A DNA stretch of 64,000 nucleotides from Lachnospiraceae bacterium (GTDB lineage Bacteria; Bacillota; Clostridia; Lachnospirales; Lachnospiraceae). The notes beneath the pieces were generated by a model. The model had not been told where the DNA came from, did no database searches, and saw nothing but the letters and a program-made list of their open reading frames with translations. The translations under genes were made by a program, and so were the position numbers. This document shows positions 63,998 through 64,000 of this stretch, piece by piece. Numbering within the stretch: the stretch's first letter is position 1; each line of letters begins with the position of its first letter. The stretch covers positions 78,117 through 142,116 of the forward strand of contig CABJAV010000005.1 of assembly GCA_902363675.1 (NCBI GenBank), given 5' to 3'.

Positions 63998-64000
63998 AAT

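Overview
The window reads as chromosomal DNA of a low-GC, spore-forming Clostridia of the family Lachnospiraceae. The basis is T-box leaders on aminoacyl-tRNA synthetase genes, a SpoIID-type gene, Clostridia-type 6S RNA, a GGGtGRT/NifU-like gene pair, and families common in gut Lachnospiraceae (DUF6062-like, DUF5688-like, CD1871A-type CXXC peptide). The genus cannot be fixed from the sequence alone. All functional calls were made by reading motifs; no search was run.

Left part (1-20 kb) is mostly core metabolism: pheS with a T-box, a SpoIID protein, 6S RNA, a chemotaxis-like receiver plus CheX-like pair, a thrC-amino-acid ABC transporter operon whose binding protein appears circularly permuted, a double-AP2 protein, leuCD with a divergent LysR gene, leuS with a Leu T-box, and ilvN-ilvC.

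The middle (about 19.6-36.8 kb) is an accessory, decaying region. It holds a broken NUDIX gene, a barstar immunity protein, a run of small proteins two of which share an N-terminal GIG/GLG motif, an ECF sigma/anti-sigma pair, a truncated MerR gene, mobilisation-gene debris, a tRNA-Arg 3' half with iteron-like repeats, an aldo/keto reductase split by an ISL3 element with a visible 8-bp target duplication, a GC-richer block (LysR gene with an amber codon, fused transporter-like/spermidine synthase-like gene) and two near-identical remnants of one deleted IS110 derivative in direct orientation about 12.6 kb apart.

From 34 to 45 kb lies a lactose utilisation locus: two AraC regulators, a GPH symporter, a two-subunit LacL/LacM beta-galactosidase whose genes overlap by 17 bp, a GH2 remnant, a shared bipartite motif at promoters and a perfect 25-bp palindrome before lacL. 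It is followed by an OmpR/histidine kinase pair divergent from a membrane redox operon (CXXC peptide, NapH-like ferredoxin, TlpA-like lipoprotein).

The right part (45-64 kb) is again core: GGGtGRT/NifU-like pair, a beta-helix transferase, topB with five C-terminal zinc-repeat units preceded by a degenerate AAA-type ATPase gene, asd, a membrane protein-HD-queH-argH operon, tRNA-Thr(CGT), and a regulator-potABCD polyamine transporter operon. The window ends in a cluster of strong hairpins.
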